Origin: an uncultured Acidimicrobiaceae bacterium
Lineage (GTDB): Bacteria > Actinomycetota > Acidimicrobiia > Spongiisociales > UBA5794
Length of the DNA stretch: 35,174 bases
NCBI GenBank assembly: GCA_947258985.1
Contig: CAMYKI010000027.1
Location: 1-35,174, forward strand
Direction: 5' to 3'
This document shows, piece after piece, positions 7,994 through 17,285 of this stretch. The notes under the pieces are model-generated. The model saw nothing but the letters and a program-made list of their open reading frames with translations, had not been told where the DNA came from and did no database searches. Numbering within the stretch: position 1 is the stretch's first letter; every line of letters starts with the position of its first letter. A program made the translations under genes and the position numbers.

Positions 7994-8028
7994 GCGAAGG
8001 GACCCGTCGTTGCGGCGGGCCCCTTCGC
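7994..8028 (+). terminator. Strong hairpin terminator after the SLH gene
   Basis: A 13-position stem, GCGAAGGGACCCG (7994-8006) against CGGGCCCCTTCGC (8016-8028), with one A/C mismatch and a nine-base loop, starting 16 bp after the stop codon. There is no T-run after it, as is common in high-GC actinobacteria. Confidence 0.75.
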
Positions 8029-8103
8029 CTATTGGAGACTTGGTACCAATTTCCACAAGCTGAAGTACCCGTTCGTCTGATCGACATCCTGCACGTTGCC
8101 GAC

Positions 8104-8694
8104 GTGCCCAGCCGGTCCCCCAAACCTGCGTCGACTACGGGCTTGGGGAAATGGTTTGCGAGGTCACCGACCAGTTGGTCGGGCTTGGTCGCTATTGGGC
8201 TGGCCACGGTGGTTGGGCTTCTGACGGCAGTACTCGCCGGATGCAGCGACTCGGTTGACACATCGGCGATCTCTGTCACCAACTCGAACACCGGAGAAGT
8301 ATCCGATGAGCTCGTCCCCCAGGCAAACGCTTATGAGGTGTATGCGGAGCATATCCGCGTACTCAATGACTGCAACTGGGTCGGACTCATGGCCCAGTAT
8401 CCCGACAATGCGGAGATCCACCTCTCCGGCGGAACGGTGGTCGCAGGACGACAGGCAATCGGTGACCTATTCGCCGGATTCGTCTCGTCACTCGAAGACG
8501 GCGGCCTCTGCGGCCTCAACTTCGTCGAGGAGTCCCGACTCGAAGTCGGCGGCACCGAGAACGTGCAATGGGTGGCAGACGCCGACTTCCTAGCCGAACC
8601 GTACCGCGGCTCTGACGCCTACGTCAGCGACGGTCGATACATGGTGGCCATGGTCACCACCTTCGACGGCGCCGACCTGGTAATGAAACCGTAG
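8104..8694 (+). CDS. SnoaL/NTF2-like lipoprotein
   Basis: A lipoprotein with hydrophobic segment LVAIGLATVVGLLTAVLAGC, whose end (LAGC) is a lipobox. The exported part is an NTF2-like (SnoaL-type) domain: a first helix (EVYAEHIRVLNDCNWVGLM), the strand pattern DNAEIHLSGGTVVAGRQAIG, and a final sheet ending SDGRYMVAMVTTF. This fold serves as a ligand-binding pocket or a minor enzyme; no catalytic residues stand out. The start is uncertain. I took the GTG at 8104; an upstream TTG at 8032 would begin just after the preceding terminator. No start has a clear ribosome site. A perfect 13-bp hairpin follows. Confidence 0.72.
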   Translation: MPSRSPKPASTTGLGKWFARSPTSWSGLVAIGLATVVGLLTAVLAGCSDSVDTSAISVTNSNTGEVSDELVPQANAYEVYAEHIRVLNDCNWVGLMAQYPDNAEIHLSGGTVVAGRQAIGDLFAGFVSSLEDGGLCGLNFVEESRLEVGGTENVQWVADADFLAEPYRGSDAYVSDGRYMVAMVTTFDGADLVMKP

Positions 8695-8703
8695 CGAAAG
8701 GGG

Positions 8704-8766
8704 GCCGCTCAAGCGGCAGTTGGTTTGAGCCTCTGTAGCCGTGTCGGCGGAATCCGCCGACACGGC
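8704..8766 (+). terminator. Two perfect hairpins after the SnoaL-like gene
   Basis: First GCCGCT-CA-AGCGGC (8704-8717), then a perfect 13-bp stem GCCGTGTCGGCGG with loop AAT (8738-8766). The second is followed by a pyrimidine-rich stretch and is the likely terminator. Its three-base loop resembles the other intergenic hairpins of this window. Confidence 0.75.
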
Positions 8767-9035
8767 TCATCCTCTTCCTGAGGCGAACGGGTGGAACGGC
8801 GTCGGTTCTGGGCGATCCGGGAAGCTCCTTCTTCTTGGGACTGAAGGAATCAGCGCCGCGATCACCCGATCACCCTCGAGCGCCCTGCAGACGGCAGGTA
8901 GCCTTCAGCCAAACCGGTGCCGTACTGTGCACGCTCGCTCGGACTCAGCGACACGAATCGTGCTGTAGGGCCTTTTGAACAGGGCTCCATCCGGACTGGT
9001 CGCGCCCACCCCGACTACCTCGGACGCCGCTTGCT

Positions 9036-9082
9036 GGACTTATGATCCGAAGGTCGTGGGTTCGATTCCCAACGGGCCCACG
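9036..9082 (+). other. tRNA-Lys-like 3' half (direct-repeat copy 2)
   Basis: It matches 45 of 47 bases of the copy at 6880-6926, in the same orientation. One difference falls in the anticodon (TAT instead of TTT). The other (A for C) breaks the first T-stem pair. It is therefore a decayed fragment, not a gene, with no 5' half upstream. The two copies enclose about 2.1 kb with the SLH protein and the SnoaL-like lipoprotein. Confidence 0.7.
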
Positions 9083-9083
9083 T

Positions 9084-9128
9084 GTGATCGCCGAAGGCGA
9101 TCACGTTGCAGTTCGCAAGGCGAACTGC
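9084..9128. repeat. Two tandem perfect triloop hairpins
   Basis: GTGATCGCC-GAA-GGCGATCAC (9084-9104) and, three bases later, GCAGTTCGC-AAG-GCGAACTGC (9108-9128). Both have perfect 9-bp stems and three-base loops. The second has the same outer arms (GCAGTT/AACTGC) as hairpins at 31552-31574 and 35059-35079. They could act as terminators or be a dispersed repeat. Confidence 0.75.
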
Positions 9129-9429
9129 CGCTCGACCCACAACCCGGGCGAGTACGTTGGCAATTTCCTGAAGAAACTGCAGCTGCCAGCACTCGGTTGC
9201 TAAAGACTCCCAGCTATCGGCCGATGAGGATCCCAAGGCCAAGGGGACCTACCGCTAGCGGCAAATGCACCGAAGGGAACTTCATCCGTCGCCGGGGGTC
9301 CTCCTTCGAAATCGAGCAGCGCCCACCGCTCGACTGGTAATCGTTGGTGGGCGGCGATTAGCTGCGATTGTCTCCGAGTCATCGCTTATCGGCCTAGGGG
9401 ACGAACCGACAATTGCGAGGATCAGGATC

Positions 9430-12400
9430 ATGAGAATTGCACGCCGGCGGAGCCAACACCTAGTGGCGATATCCGCCTTGATGTTGCTCGCCGCAGCGCT
9501 CACTGCCGTGAGTCATGGCCCCGCGGCGCGCGCCGACGGTACCCCCAACCTCGCATTGACAAAGAGTGCACCCGGTGAGGTCCTCTTCGGTGCCGACGCA
9601 ACCGTCTCCCTAACAGCATCGAATCCCGCTACCGAGGCCGATGTCGGTTACAACCTGTCTTTTCGCGACGTGCTACCTGCCGGAACCGCCTACGTATCCG
9701 GTACTGCGAGCATTGCTCCGAGCACGGTGCTTGTCGACCAACCCAATCCCGGCGAGACCACGCTCATCTGGCTGAATGTCGCAGACCTGACCCCATCGTC
9801 TTCCTTCACCGTCACCTACGACGTTCGCCACACTGGCGCCGGCCTCGGTGTTGGAGACGTCTATGTGAACCAGGCCGGAGCCTACGTCAACTCAAATCCG
9901 CGGTTCGTCCCAGACTTCGACCCCGCCGACGGGACACCCATCACCGGGCCAGCGAGCCACACGGGCTTTGCCACCGACAGCGCATCCACGGAGATCACCG
10001 CCATCGAGATCACCAAGGCCGAGCCGAACGCTGAAGGCGAGATCCTGCGAGGTCTTCACCACCACCAGACCGCGTACACCCTGACCGTGCAAAACAACTA
10101 TGTGAATCCGACCAGCACGGTCGAGGTCGAGGACTGGCTGCCGGCCGGTCTCGAGTACCTGGGGTGCGGCACGGCCGACAACACCGTGGATGCCCCCACC
10201 AACCCCGGATCTGCCGACGAGTATCCGAGCGCTGGCGTGATCAACCCCGGCAACGCTCCCGCCGCTCCCAACTGCGTCGTTCCCGATCTGGTCGAAACCG
10301 TCAACACCGACCCCGACGGCACCGGCCCATTGCCCACCGCCGTCTATACGCACGTGGTGTGGAACGACGTTGCCGATCTGGCAGCATCGGCGAGCACGAC
10401 TATCCAATACATAGCCGCCATCCCGATTCGAGAGAACACGACCAGCTGGCCACAAGGCGAACCGACCCCTGCCTCGCTCGGCCAAACGGCCAACCTCGAC
10501 AACAATTCGGGCCCAGAAACGGTCGATGAGCAATCGTTGGAGAATCTGGCCATCGCATCAGGGCAGTACCAGGGAATTCTGGCCGTCTCCGACGACCACA
10601 GCATCGTCCGCTCAGCTGAGGATCTCTCGGTGCACAAGGGCGTCACCGACGGCGCCATCAACCAGGGCGACGTCGACACCTGGAGCCTCCTGATCGAGAC
10701 CTCCGAATACCGCTACGTCGATAACATCCGGGTCACCGACACCGTTCCCGATGGGCTGTGCCCCCTCGACTCGGTAAACCTCGAAATACCGGATTTCACG
10801 GCAGACTGTGCCCCATCCGGAGCGACACCCTCGTCTCCGTACACCACAGCAACCGAGAACGCCGATGGCACCTGGACACTGTTCTGGGACTCCTCAACCG
10901 CGCCAGAGCTGGCACGCCTTCAGCCCTCCTCGAGCTTCACGATCACCTTCCCGACCCGGACCCGCACGTTCTATCAGCAGAACCTCCTGAACGCGGCCCC
11001 CGTGCTTGCGCAGGACTCTTGGGAAAACAGGGTGGATATCGCCGGCGCCGACTATGCGATCTGCGCTCCAAGCGACCCCGATTGCACCCTGGGCCAGCCC
11101 AAGATCGATGCCGACGAGGCCGATGGGGCCGACGATGTCGACAGCTCGACTAGCGGACAGAGCGCGTCCGGTCCCACCATCGACAAGCGCGTCTCGCAGC
11201 CGGGAGCAATTCCGCTCGACTGCGCCGCTGCGACTTACATCGACACCGTTGCTTCCAGCTACGGGCCGGGAGACCGGGTGTGCTGGCAGCTCCGCATTGA
11301 TTTCCCTTCCCTCCTCGATACCGGCGACGCGACGGTCAACGACTTCCTACCGCCGGGCAGTACATACGAGGCCGGGTCGATGTCCCCGACCGGGAACAAC
11401 AGCGTCCCCATTGCCAGCTTCGACGACTCAGTCGCAGGTGTGCTCAGCTGGACTCTGGGCAGCGGTACCTTCACGGACCCGGCTCTCGTCTTCGAGGTCA
11501 GATTTGCCACGACATTCGCCGACCCGGCCGCCGCAGGGTCGGGGGACATCCTCGATAACCTGATGAAGTTCAACCACATCAACACTCCCGGTCAGGCGTT
11601 CCCGTTGCGCGACCTCGCCAACTTCGAGTGGTCCGAGGCGCGCCTCGACCTGGTCAAAGGGGTCGCCACCGTCGACGCCGATGGCAACCTCGGGACCACC
11701 GGAGACCAGACGACATACAGCCCGCCCCAGGACGGGTTGACGGTCACCGGAGGCAATGCAGTCCAATACCAACTGGACATCGACAATCTCGGAACCCGGG
11801 ATGCGGACAACATCGAGGTCTGGGACCTCCTGCCCACGGTCATCGACTGCACCATGGTGAGCAACATCTCCGACAGCGGGACCTGTAACGACCGGGGAAC
11901 TCCTGCCGATCCCAGCGACGATCGCATCGAGTGGACCGGCTTGGCAGCAGCCGGGTCGAGCGCAACCAACGTGACCTACTGGGTGGACATCCCTACCACG
12001 GTGGCGCCTGGCCAGTCGCTGGACAACACCGCAGGCGTTCGCGAGTACACCTCGGCAACCAACCTCGGTGGAGATTTCCCCTACATCCCCTCCGGAAACG
12101 TCGACCCAAGCCAGGAACCCTCTGCAAATACCACCCCTGCCGACGATCCGTCAGACGTGGTCATCGCCGACGCCACACTTGCCAAGACCCGAGCCACCGG
12201 GATCGCCGAAGGGGGCAATGCCGGAAACAATGAGGCGACCATCGGGGAGCAGGTCGACTACACCGTCACGCTGACGATTCCGGCAGGGACGACCGTGTAC
12301 GGCCCGGCCGTGCTCGACGATCCTCTGGGATCCCGCCAAACCTATGTGTCGGGATCGCTCGTCGGAACCCTCAACGGGGCGGATCCCACCGCCTCCGGCC

Positions 12401-15400
12401 TTGTACTAGACGACAGCGGCAACACGATCACCGTCACCTTCCCGAATCCCTACACCGTGGCCGGTCCGAGTGACGACGTGCTCGTCCTGGATTTCTCTGT
12501 GACCGTCGACGATGACCTCAGCAACGTCCGCGGCGGTAGCAACCTGAGCAACCGCGCCGACTTCGACTGGCAGACCTCGACCGGCACGGACGTCAATGCC
12601 AATGCGACCGTCACGACGAGGATCGTGGAGCCGAATCTGGCATTGGCCAAGGACGAGAACGACACAGACAATGTCGTCGATCCGGGCCAGATCATCCGGT
12701 ACACGCTCACGCTCACCAACCTGGACGCCCCGCCGCCGAATGTGTCGACCGCACACGACCTCACGATTATCGACCTCATCCCGGTCGGGCTCACTCCCGT
12801 CGACGGTGTCGGCACCCCGATCCCAAACGGTGGCACCGTGCCCCCCAACAACGGCACGTGGAACTCCGCAGCCCGGACCATCACCTGGAACCTGGCAGCG
12901 CTGGCGAACGATGGCACCGCCACCTTCGAGTACGACGTTGAGGTCGATAGCCCCGCTGTGAGCTCCTCGGTGTTCACGAACACGGCCGTCGTCACTGGTT
13001 CGAGCATGGCGGGTACTGTCACGGGAGAACGCACCAGCGGGACCGGATACTCGGATACCGCTCAGGACACGGTTTCCGTCGCCCGCCCCACCAACACCAA
13101 GTCGGTCACGCCCACCTCCGGAACGATCGGGGACGACCTCGTCTACACGCTGGTTGTTTCGATCCCGATGGACCTAACCCTCTTCGACGGTACCGTGATC
13201 GACACCCTCCCGGACGGAGTGGACTTCGACAACTACCTCACGGCAGCCTGTACGAGCGGCTGCCCGCCGGACGTCACCATGAGTTCGTTGCCGGCGGTGG
13301 ACAATGCCGATGGGTCGACGACGCTGGGGTGGTTCTTTGGCGACGTCACTCCGGCGCCAACGGTGCGCGAGTTGACTCTCACCTTTGCCGCCCACATCGA
13401 CGACCAGTATGAGCCCGAGGCGATTCCCGTTCAGGATTCCGACCCGCAACTCACCAACTCAGTGAGCACCTACTGGAACTTGGCCGACACGATTGTCGGT
13501 AGCCCGGGATCGATTCCGGCCGGTCCCTTCAGCGGCCAAACCGACCCGGCAACGACAGATGTCGACATCGTCGAGCCGCAGCTGGTTCTCGACAAAGACG
13601 TGTCTGGCGACCCGGACGACGACGATGTTCGCAGCTCAGAGGCAGGGGAATCGTTCACCTACACGATCGTGGTTGAGAACACCGGCAACTCACCGGCCTA
13701 CGACATTACGGTCACCGACCAGCCCGATGCCGAGCTCGAGAACGTTGTACTTGTTGATGGAGCGGGTCTGGCAACCGACGCTTGGTCGGCGGCAGACCCC
13801 GATATCGTCTGGTTCATTCCAGGGCCCATCAATCCGGGCCCGGCGAACGCAGTCACCCTCAGCTACACGGCAGATCTTATTGGCTCGGCCACTCTTTCCG
13901 AAGCTCAGCAAGTCGTCAACACCGCCGATGTTCCCTCCTACTGGGGAGTCCCCGCAACGGAGCGGACCGCCAACGGCTTCGACTACGTCGAGTACGACAA
14001 CGTTGCGGACGACACCGTCACGATCAACCTGGCGTTCCCGGCTATGACTGTCGACAAGACAACCGGGTTGGCCACGTTCCCTGATACCGGTGATGCTGAG
14101 CTGCTGCAGTCGTTCCCGTGGCGAGTCGTCGTCACAAACGCCTCGCCGGTTGCCGGCGCGTTCGACATCGATGTGACCGACGTGCTGCCGCCCAACTGGA
14201 CCTACGACGCTGGCTCGGCAGTCGTGGCACCGGGCGGTGCCATCGAACCGGTGGTGACGCCAGACACAACCGGTGACACACTCACCTGGACCGACGTCGC
14301 CGACCTCGCCGCCGGCGGGACGGTCACCATCACATTCACAGCAACGCCACAACTCGGGGCAGAAACTATCCCGGGTGTTGGTGTCGGCAATCCCCACATA
14401 AACACGGCGAACGCATCCGGCGACGACGTCACCGGCGCCGCAGGCAACGCCGACGGGCCCTACGAGACAGGAGACGATGACGCCCAGGCGATTCTCCGGG
14501 TTCCTGCTCTCGCCGTTGCCAAGACACCCGACGGCGACCCTGTTGTTGCCGGCGGCCCGGCGCAGTTCCAGATCGTCGTCGACAACACCGGTGACGGTAC
14601 GGCCCGCAACGTGGCCATCACCGACACGCTGCCGCCTGGCCTCACTTATACAGCGGGAACGGCCACAGCCGCGCCCCCAACCGGATTCTCTGAGACGTCG
14701 GTAACGACCGGCCCCGGCGCCGGTGAAACCACGATTGTCTGGTCGATTGCCGACATCGCTGCGGCCGGATCTGTGACGATCGTGCTTCCGGTAGCCGTTG
14801 ACGCGCCGCAGCCCGACGGCACGGTATTGGTCAACGCCGTCTCCGTCGCATCCGATGAGGTCACGACGCCGGTCACAGACGTTGGGTCGCTAACGGTCAG
14901 TTCGGCCCCGGTATGGGCGGCGGCGTCGGAGAAGACCTCCGTTCCGAGTGACGGGACCCCGGTCGGCCCCGACGACCAGATCGACTACAACATCCACTAC
15001 GAGAACACCGGCAACGAGGACGGCACCGGTGTCGTGGTGGAGGACTCCATACCGGCAGATAGCACCTATGTATTGGGTTCGGCCACATCCACACCGGCCG
15101 TCTCTGTGGAGTTCCGGGTCGGCGGCACCTACCAGGCGGCTGAACCAGCCAATCCGGCCGCTGTCGAAGCGCTGCGCTGGACGGTCGGCAACGTTGGCGC
15201 CGGAGACTCCGGAGATCTCGGCTTTTCAGTGACGGTCAACAACCCGCTTCCCGACGGAACCACGATCACCAACAGCGCCACCCTCGTCTCGGACCAGACA
15301 CCGGGCGGCACCGTCCTCGGCCCGGTGTCGCATCCAGTTACTTCAGCACCGATCATTTCCTTGCTGAAGAACGTGTCCGAAACAGAACTCGATGTGAATA

Positions 15401-16989
15401 CTGAGGGCAACCTGCTCGACTACACGTTTAGCCTCATCAACCTTGGCGACGAGATTGCCACCAACGTTTTGGTCCTTGACTCGCCACCGCCGGGAACGAC
15501 GGTGTCAGCCATCGATGCCGGCCCCTTCACCGTGCAGTGTTCAACTGACGGCGTAACGTACGGCGCTTGCCCAGGAGACCTGGCGACCGTTGTAGGCATC
15601 GAGTGGTCGTTAGCCGGCCTTGCCCCACCGGACCCGGTGACGTACGGGTTTACGGTGGCGGTGACTCTGCCCGTTGCCGATGGCACCGTCATCCCCAACA
15701 CAGCGACGGTCACCACCGATCAGACGGGCAGCACCGATTCCAACCTGGTCGAGACGGTGATCGTATCTACCCCCTTGATCGGCCTGGAAAAGAGAGTGTC
15801 ACCGACTGGAACTGTCGAACCCGGTGACCAGCTCACCTATACCCTCGATTGGGACAGTCGCGGCTCACTGGATGCCACAAATGTCGTGGTTACCGACTCG
15901 ATCCCGGCCGATACCACCTACGTCTCAGGGAGCGCCACGGGCGGGGCCGAGTTCCTCGTCGGCGGTGTCTACCAGGCGGCTGAGCCGGCCGACCCAGCCG
16001 ACGTCGCCGGACTTCGCTGGTCGGAGGCCGTCTTGGCTATCGGAGAGGCCCGTACTGCGTCGTTCGAGGTTCGGCTCAACGACATTGTCGATATCGGCAG
16101 CGCCATCGACAACACAGCCGTTGCTATCGCCGACGGTCTCGAGCCTCTCGACGACTCGACCTCCAACCCGGTTGACTCGGCTCCAGTGCTCGGAATCACC
16201 AAGACTGCCCTCTCCACGACGGCCGCACCCGGCGATGAGGTGATGTACCGACTCGCGATCACTGTGGACGGAAACGCTCCGGCCGATCCGTTGCTGGTCA
16301 CCGACACCCTGCCACCCGGAACCACATTCATGTCGGCCACCGGCGGAGGCGTGCATGGCGACGGAGTTGTCACTTGGGATCTCGGTAGCCAAGACCCCGG
16401 CTTCTCCGCGGACCTGTTCGTAATAGTCCGGCTGGAAGGTCCCTTCAGCGAGGGGGCAACACTCGAGAACACTGCGGTCGTGGCCGCTTCAGGCGTCGAA
16501 GAGGAGACCGACACGGCCACCGTCCTGGTCGACGCAACTGCTGTTCTTACGATTTCCAAGACGGCGAGCGCCGCCATCGTGCAGGAAGGCGACGAACTCA
16601 TCTACACGATCACCGTGGCCAACACCGGGGATGGGGTCGCTGAGAACGTAGTTGTGACTGACACGCTGCCCGCCGAGGTGGGCTTCCTATCGGCATCGCC
16701 TCCCGAAGCAGAAGACGATCCATTGACCTGGGAGCTTGGAAACCTTGTTCCCGGTGCTTCGGTCACGATCACACTCGCTACTGAGGTCATGGAGGCCGGG
16801 CCATTCACCAATGTGGCAAATGCCAACGGCAGCAATGCCGCTGCGGTCGGTGACGATGCCGAAGTGACCGCGACCGCGCTGCCGGTCACCGGGATCGAAG
16901 CAATCCACATTCTTGTCCTGGGTATGTTGCTGGTGCTGCTCGGCTTGGCGCTTCTCGTGTTGCGACAGAGACTGACGGTCGTGCGGTAG
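9430..16989 (+). CDS. Giant cell-wall-anchored DUF11-repeat surface protein with LPVTG sorting signal
   Basis: A 2519-residue surface protein. Residues 1-36 are a signal peptide (basic start MRIARRRSQ, hydrophobic core, ARA before the mature end). The mature part is built from about 16 DUF11-type repeats. Most start with a short strand holding a lysine (LALTKS, ITKAEP, LALAKDE, LVLDKDV, LAVAKTP, LEKRVSP, ITKTAL, ISKTAS) and continue with the hallmark VxVTDTLPxGxxYVSG. The repeats are diverged, so this is an old array. The C-terminus is a textbook sortase signal: LPVTG at 2484-2488, a hydrophobic helix and a basic tail (RQRLTVVR), with 31 residues after LPVTG. No sortase is encoded in this window. 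It is probably an elongated stalk or adhesin. ATG at 9430 was chosen because it directly precedes the signal peptide; AGGA/GAGG lie upstream. It is followed by a small hairpin. Confidence 0.9.
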   Translation: MRIARRRSQHLVAISALMLLAAALTAVSHGPAARADGTPNLALTKSAPGEVLFGADATVSLTASNPATEADVGYNLSFRDVLPAGTAYVSGTASIAPSTVLVDQPNPGETTLIWLNVADLTPSSSFTVTYDVRHTGAGLGVGDVYVNQAGAYVNSNPRFVPDFDPADGTPITGPASHTGFATDSASTEITAIEITKAEPNAEGEILRGLHHHQTAYTLTVQNNYVNPTSTVEVEDWLPAGLEYLGCGTADNTVDAPTNPGSADEYPSAGVINPGNAPAAPNCVVPDLVETVNTDPDGTGPLPTAVYTHVVWNDVADLAASASTTIQYIAAIPIRENTTSWPQGEPTPASLGQTANLDNNSGPETVDEQSLENLAIASGQYQGILAVSDDHSIVRSAEDLSVHKGVTDGAINQGDVDTWSLLIETSEYRYVDNIRVTDTVPDGLCPLDSVNLEIPDFTADCAPSGATPSSPYTTATENADGTWTLFWDSSTAPELARLQPSSSFTITFPTRTRTFYQQNLLNAAPVLAQDSWENRVDIAGADYAICAPSDPDCTLGQPKIDADEADGADDVDSSTSGQSASGPTIDKRVSQPGAIPLDCAAATYIDTVASSYGPGDRVCWQLRIDFPSLLDTGDATVNDFLPPGSTYEAGSMSPTGNNSVPIASFDDSVAGVLSWTLGSGTFTDPALVFEVRFATTFADPAAAGSGDILDNLMKFNHINTPGQAFPLRDLANFEWSEARLDLVKGVATVDADGNLGTTGDQTTYSPPQDGLTVTGGNAVQYQLDIDNLGTRDADNIEVWDLLPTVIDCTMVSNISDSGTCNDRGTPADPSDDRIEWTGLAAAGSSATNVTYWVDIPTTVAPGQSLDNTAGVREYTSATNLGGDFPYIPSGNVDPSQEPSANTTPADDPSDVVIADATLAKTRATGIAEGGNAGNNEATIGEQVDYTVTLTIPAGTTVYGPAVLDDPLGSRQTYVSGSLVGTLNGADPTASGLVLDDSGNTITVTFPNPYTVAGPSDDVLVLDFSVTVDDDLSNVRGGSNLSNRADFDWQTSTGTDVNANATVTTRIVEPNLALAKDENDTDNVVDPGQIIRYTLTLTNLDAPPPNVSTAHDLTIIDLIPVGLTPVDGVGTPIPNGGTVPPNNGTWNSAARTITWNLAALANDGTATFEYDVEVDSPAVSSSVFTNTAVVTGSSMAGTVTGERTSGTGYSDTAQDTVSVARPTNTKSVTPTSGTIGDDLVYTLVVSIPMDLTLFDGTVIDTLPDGVDFDNYLTAACTSGCPPDVTMSSLPAVDNADGSTTLGWFFGDVTPAPTVRELTLTFAAHIDDQYEPEAIPVQDSDPQLTNSVSTYWNLADTIVGSPGSIPAGPFSGQTDPATTDVDIVEPQLVLDKDVSGDPDDDDVRSSEAGESFTYTIVVENTGNSPAYDITVTDQPDAELENVVLVDGAGLATDAWSAADPDIVWFIPGPINPGPANAVTLSYTADLIGSATLSEAQQVVNTADVPSYWGVPATERTANGFDYVEYDNVADDTVTINLAFPAMTVDKTTGLATFPDTGDAELLQSFPWRVVVTNASPVAGAFDIDVTDVLPPNWTYDAGSAVVAPGGAIEPVVTPDTTGDTLTWTDVADLAAGGTVTITFTATPQLGAETIPGVGVGNPHINTANASGDDVTGAAGNADGPYETGDDDAQAILRVPALAVAKTPDGDPVVAGGPAQFQIVVDNTGDGTARNVAITDTLPPGLTYTAGTATAAPPTGFSETSVTTGPGAGETTIVWSIADIAAAGSVTIVLPVAVDAPQPDGTVLVNAVSVASDEVTTPVTDVGSLTVSSAPVWAAASEKTSVPSDGTPVGPDDQIDYNIHYENTGNEDGTGVVVEDSIPADSTYVLGSATSTPAVSVEFRVGGTYQAAEPANPAAVEALRWTVGNVGAGDSGDLGFSVTVNNPLPDGTTITNSATLVSDQTPGGTVLGPVSHPVTSAPIISLLKNVSETELDVNTEGNLLDYTFSLINLGDEIATNVLVLDSPPPGTTVSAIDAGPFTVQCSTDGVTYGACPGDLATVVGIEWSLAGLAPPDPVTYGFTVAVTLPVADGTVIPNTATVTTDQTGSTDSNLVETVIVSTPLIGLEKRVSPTGTVEPGDQLTYTLDWDSRGSLDATNVVVTDSIPADTTYVSGSATGGAEFLVGGVYQAAEPADPADVAGLRWSEAVLAIGEARTASFEVRLNDIVDIGSAIDNTAVAIADGLEPLDDSTSNPVDSAPVLGITKTALSTTAAPGDEVMYRLAITVDGNAPADPLLVTDTLPPGTTFMSATGGGVHGDGVVTWDLGSQDPGFSADLFVIVRLEGPFSEGATLENTAVVAASGVEEETDTATVLVDATAVLTISKTASAAIVQEGDELIYTITVANTGDGVAENVVVTDTLPAEVGFLSASPPEAEDDPLTWELGNLVPGASVTITLATEVMEAGPFTNVANANGSNAAAVGDDAEVTATALPVTGIEAIHILVLGMLLVLLGLALLVLRQRLTVVR

Positions 16990-16990
16990 C

Positions 16991-17008
16991 CACCACCTAA
17001 TGGCGGTG
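16991..17008 (+). terminator. Short hairpin terminator after the DUF11 gene
   Basis: CACCACC-TAAT-GGCGGTG, seven pairs with one A/C mismatch and a four-base loop, followed by TTT. It begins two bases after the stop codon. The stability is moderate. Confidence 0.5.
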
Positions 17009-17240
17009 TTTGCGTCCCCACGGGTCGAGGCGCAGGCCGCAACACGCTCCACAGCATCAGACGGTGCGGGGAGCTAGCTCCGTCAGCCAGCGGTTGAATC
17101 CAGTCGTCGGTTTGGACCCACCGCAAGGCTGACTACGAGCTCAGCACCGGTCGTGAATTGGACCAAGCGAAGACCCGAGAAGTCGCGACAACCGTGTGTT
17201 GGCACGAGTGCGGGCACGCAAGGTATTCAAAGGACACGAG

Positions 17241-17271
17241 AATCCGATGTTCGTGGGTTCGCCTCCCACGC
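17241..17271 (+). other. Degenerate third copy of the tRNA 3' fragment
   Basis: It aligns to the T-arm part of the two tRNA-Lys fragments at about 24 of 31 positions, sharing TCGTGGGTTCG and CCCAC. The T-stem GTGGG/CCCAC still pairs, but the loop (TTCGCCT) is off consensus and there is no acceptor match. The rest of 16990-17285 holds nothing else that I can support. Confidence 0.35.
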
Positions 17272-17285
17272 TTCGACAACTGCAC

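Larger units (their letters stand above)
8767..9429. other. 660-bp gene-free stretch
   Basis: No protein-coding gene that I would defend. It holds the second tRNA-Lys fragment (9036-9082) and two tight hairpins (9084-9128). The part from 9129 to 9429 shows nothing clear. The frame of the DUF11 giant is open upstream to 9265, but that extension precedes the signal peptide and is arginine-rich, so I treat it as untranslated. Confidence 0.6.

Noticed and set aside
8741-8968. 75-codon plus-strand ORF after the SnoaL-like gene
   Set aside because: It begins inside the terminator hairpin and has no recognisable features.
9265-9429. Upstream extension of the DUF11 protein to an ATG at 9265
   Set aside because: The added 55 residues are arginine-rich and would place the signal peptide internally; the ATG at 9430 fits an exported protein.
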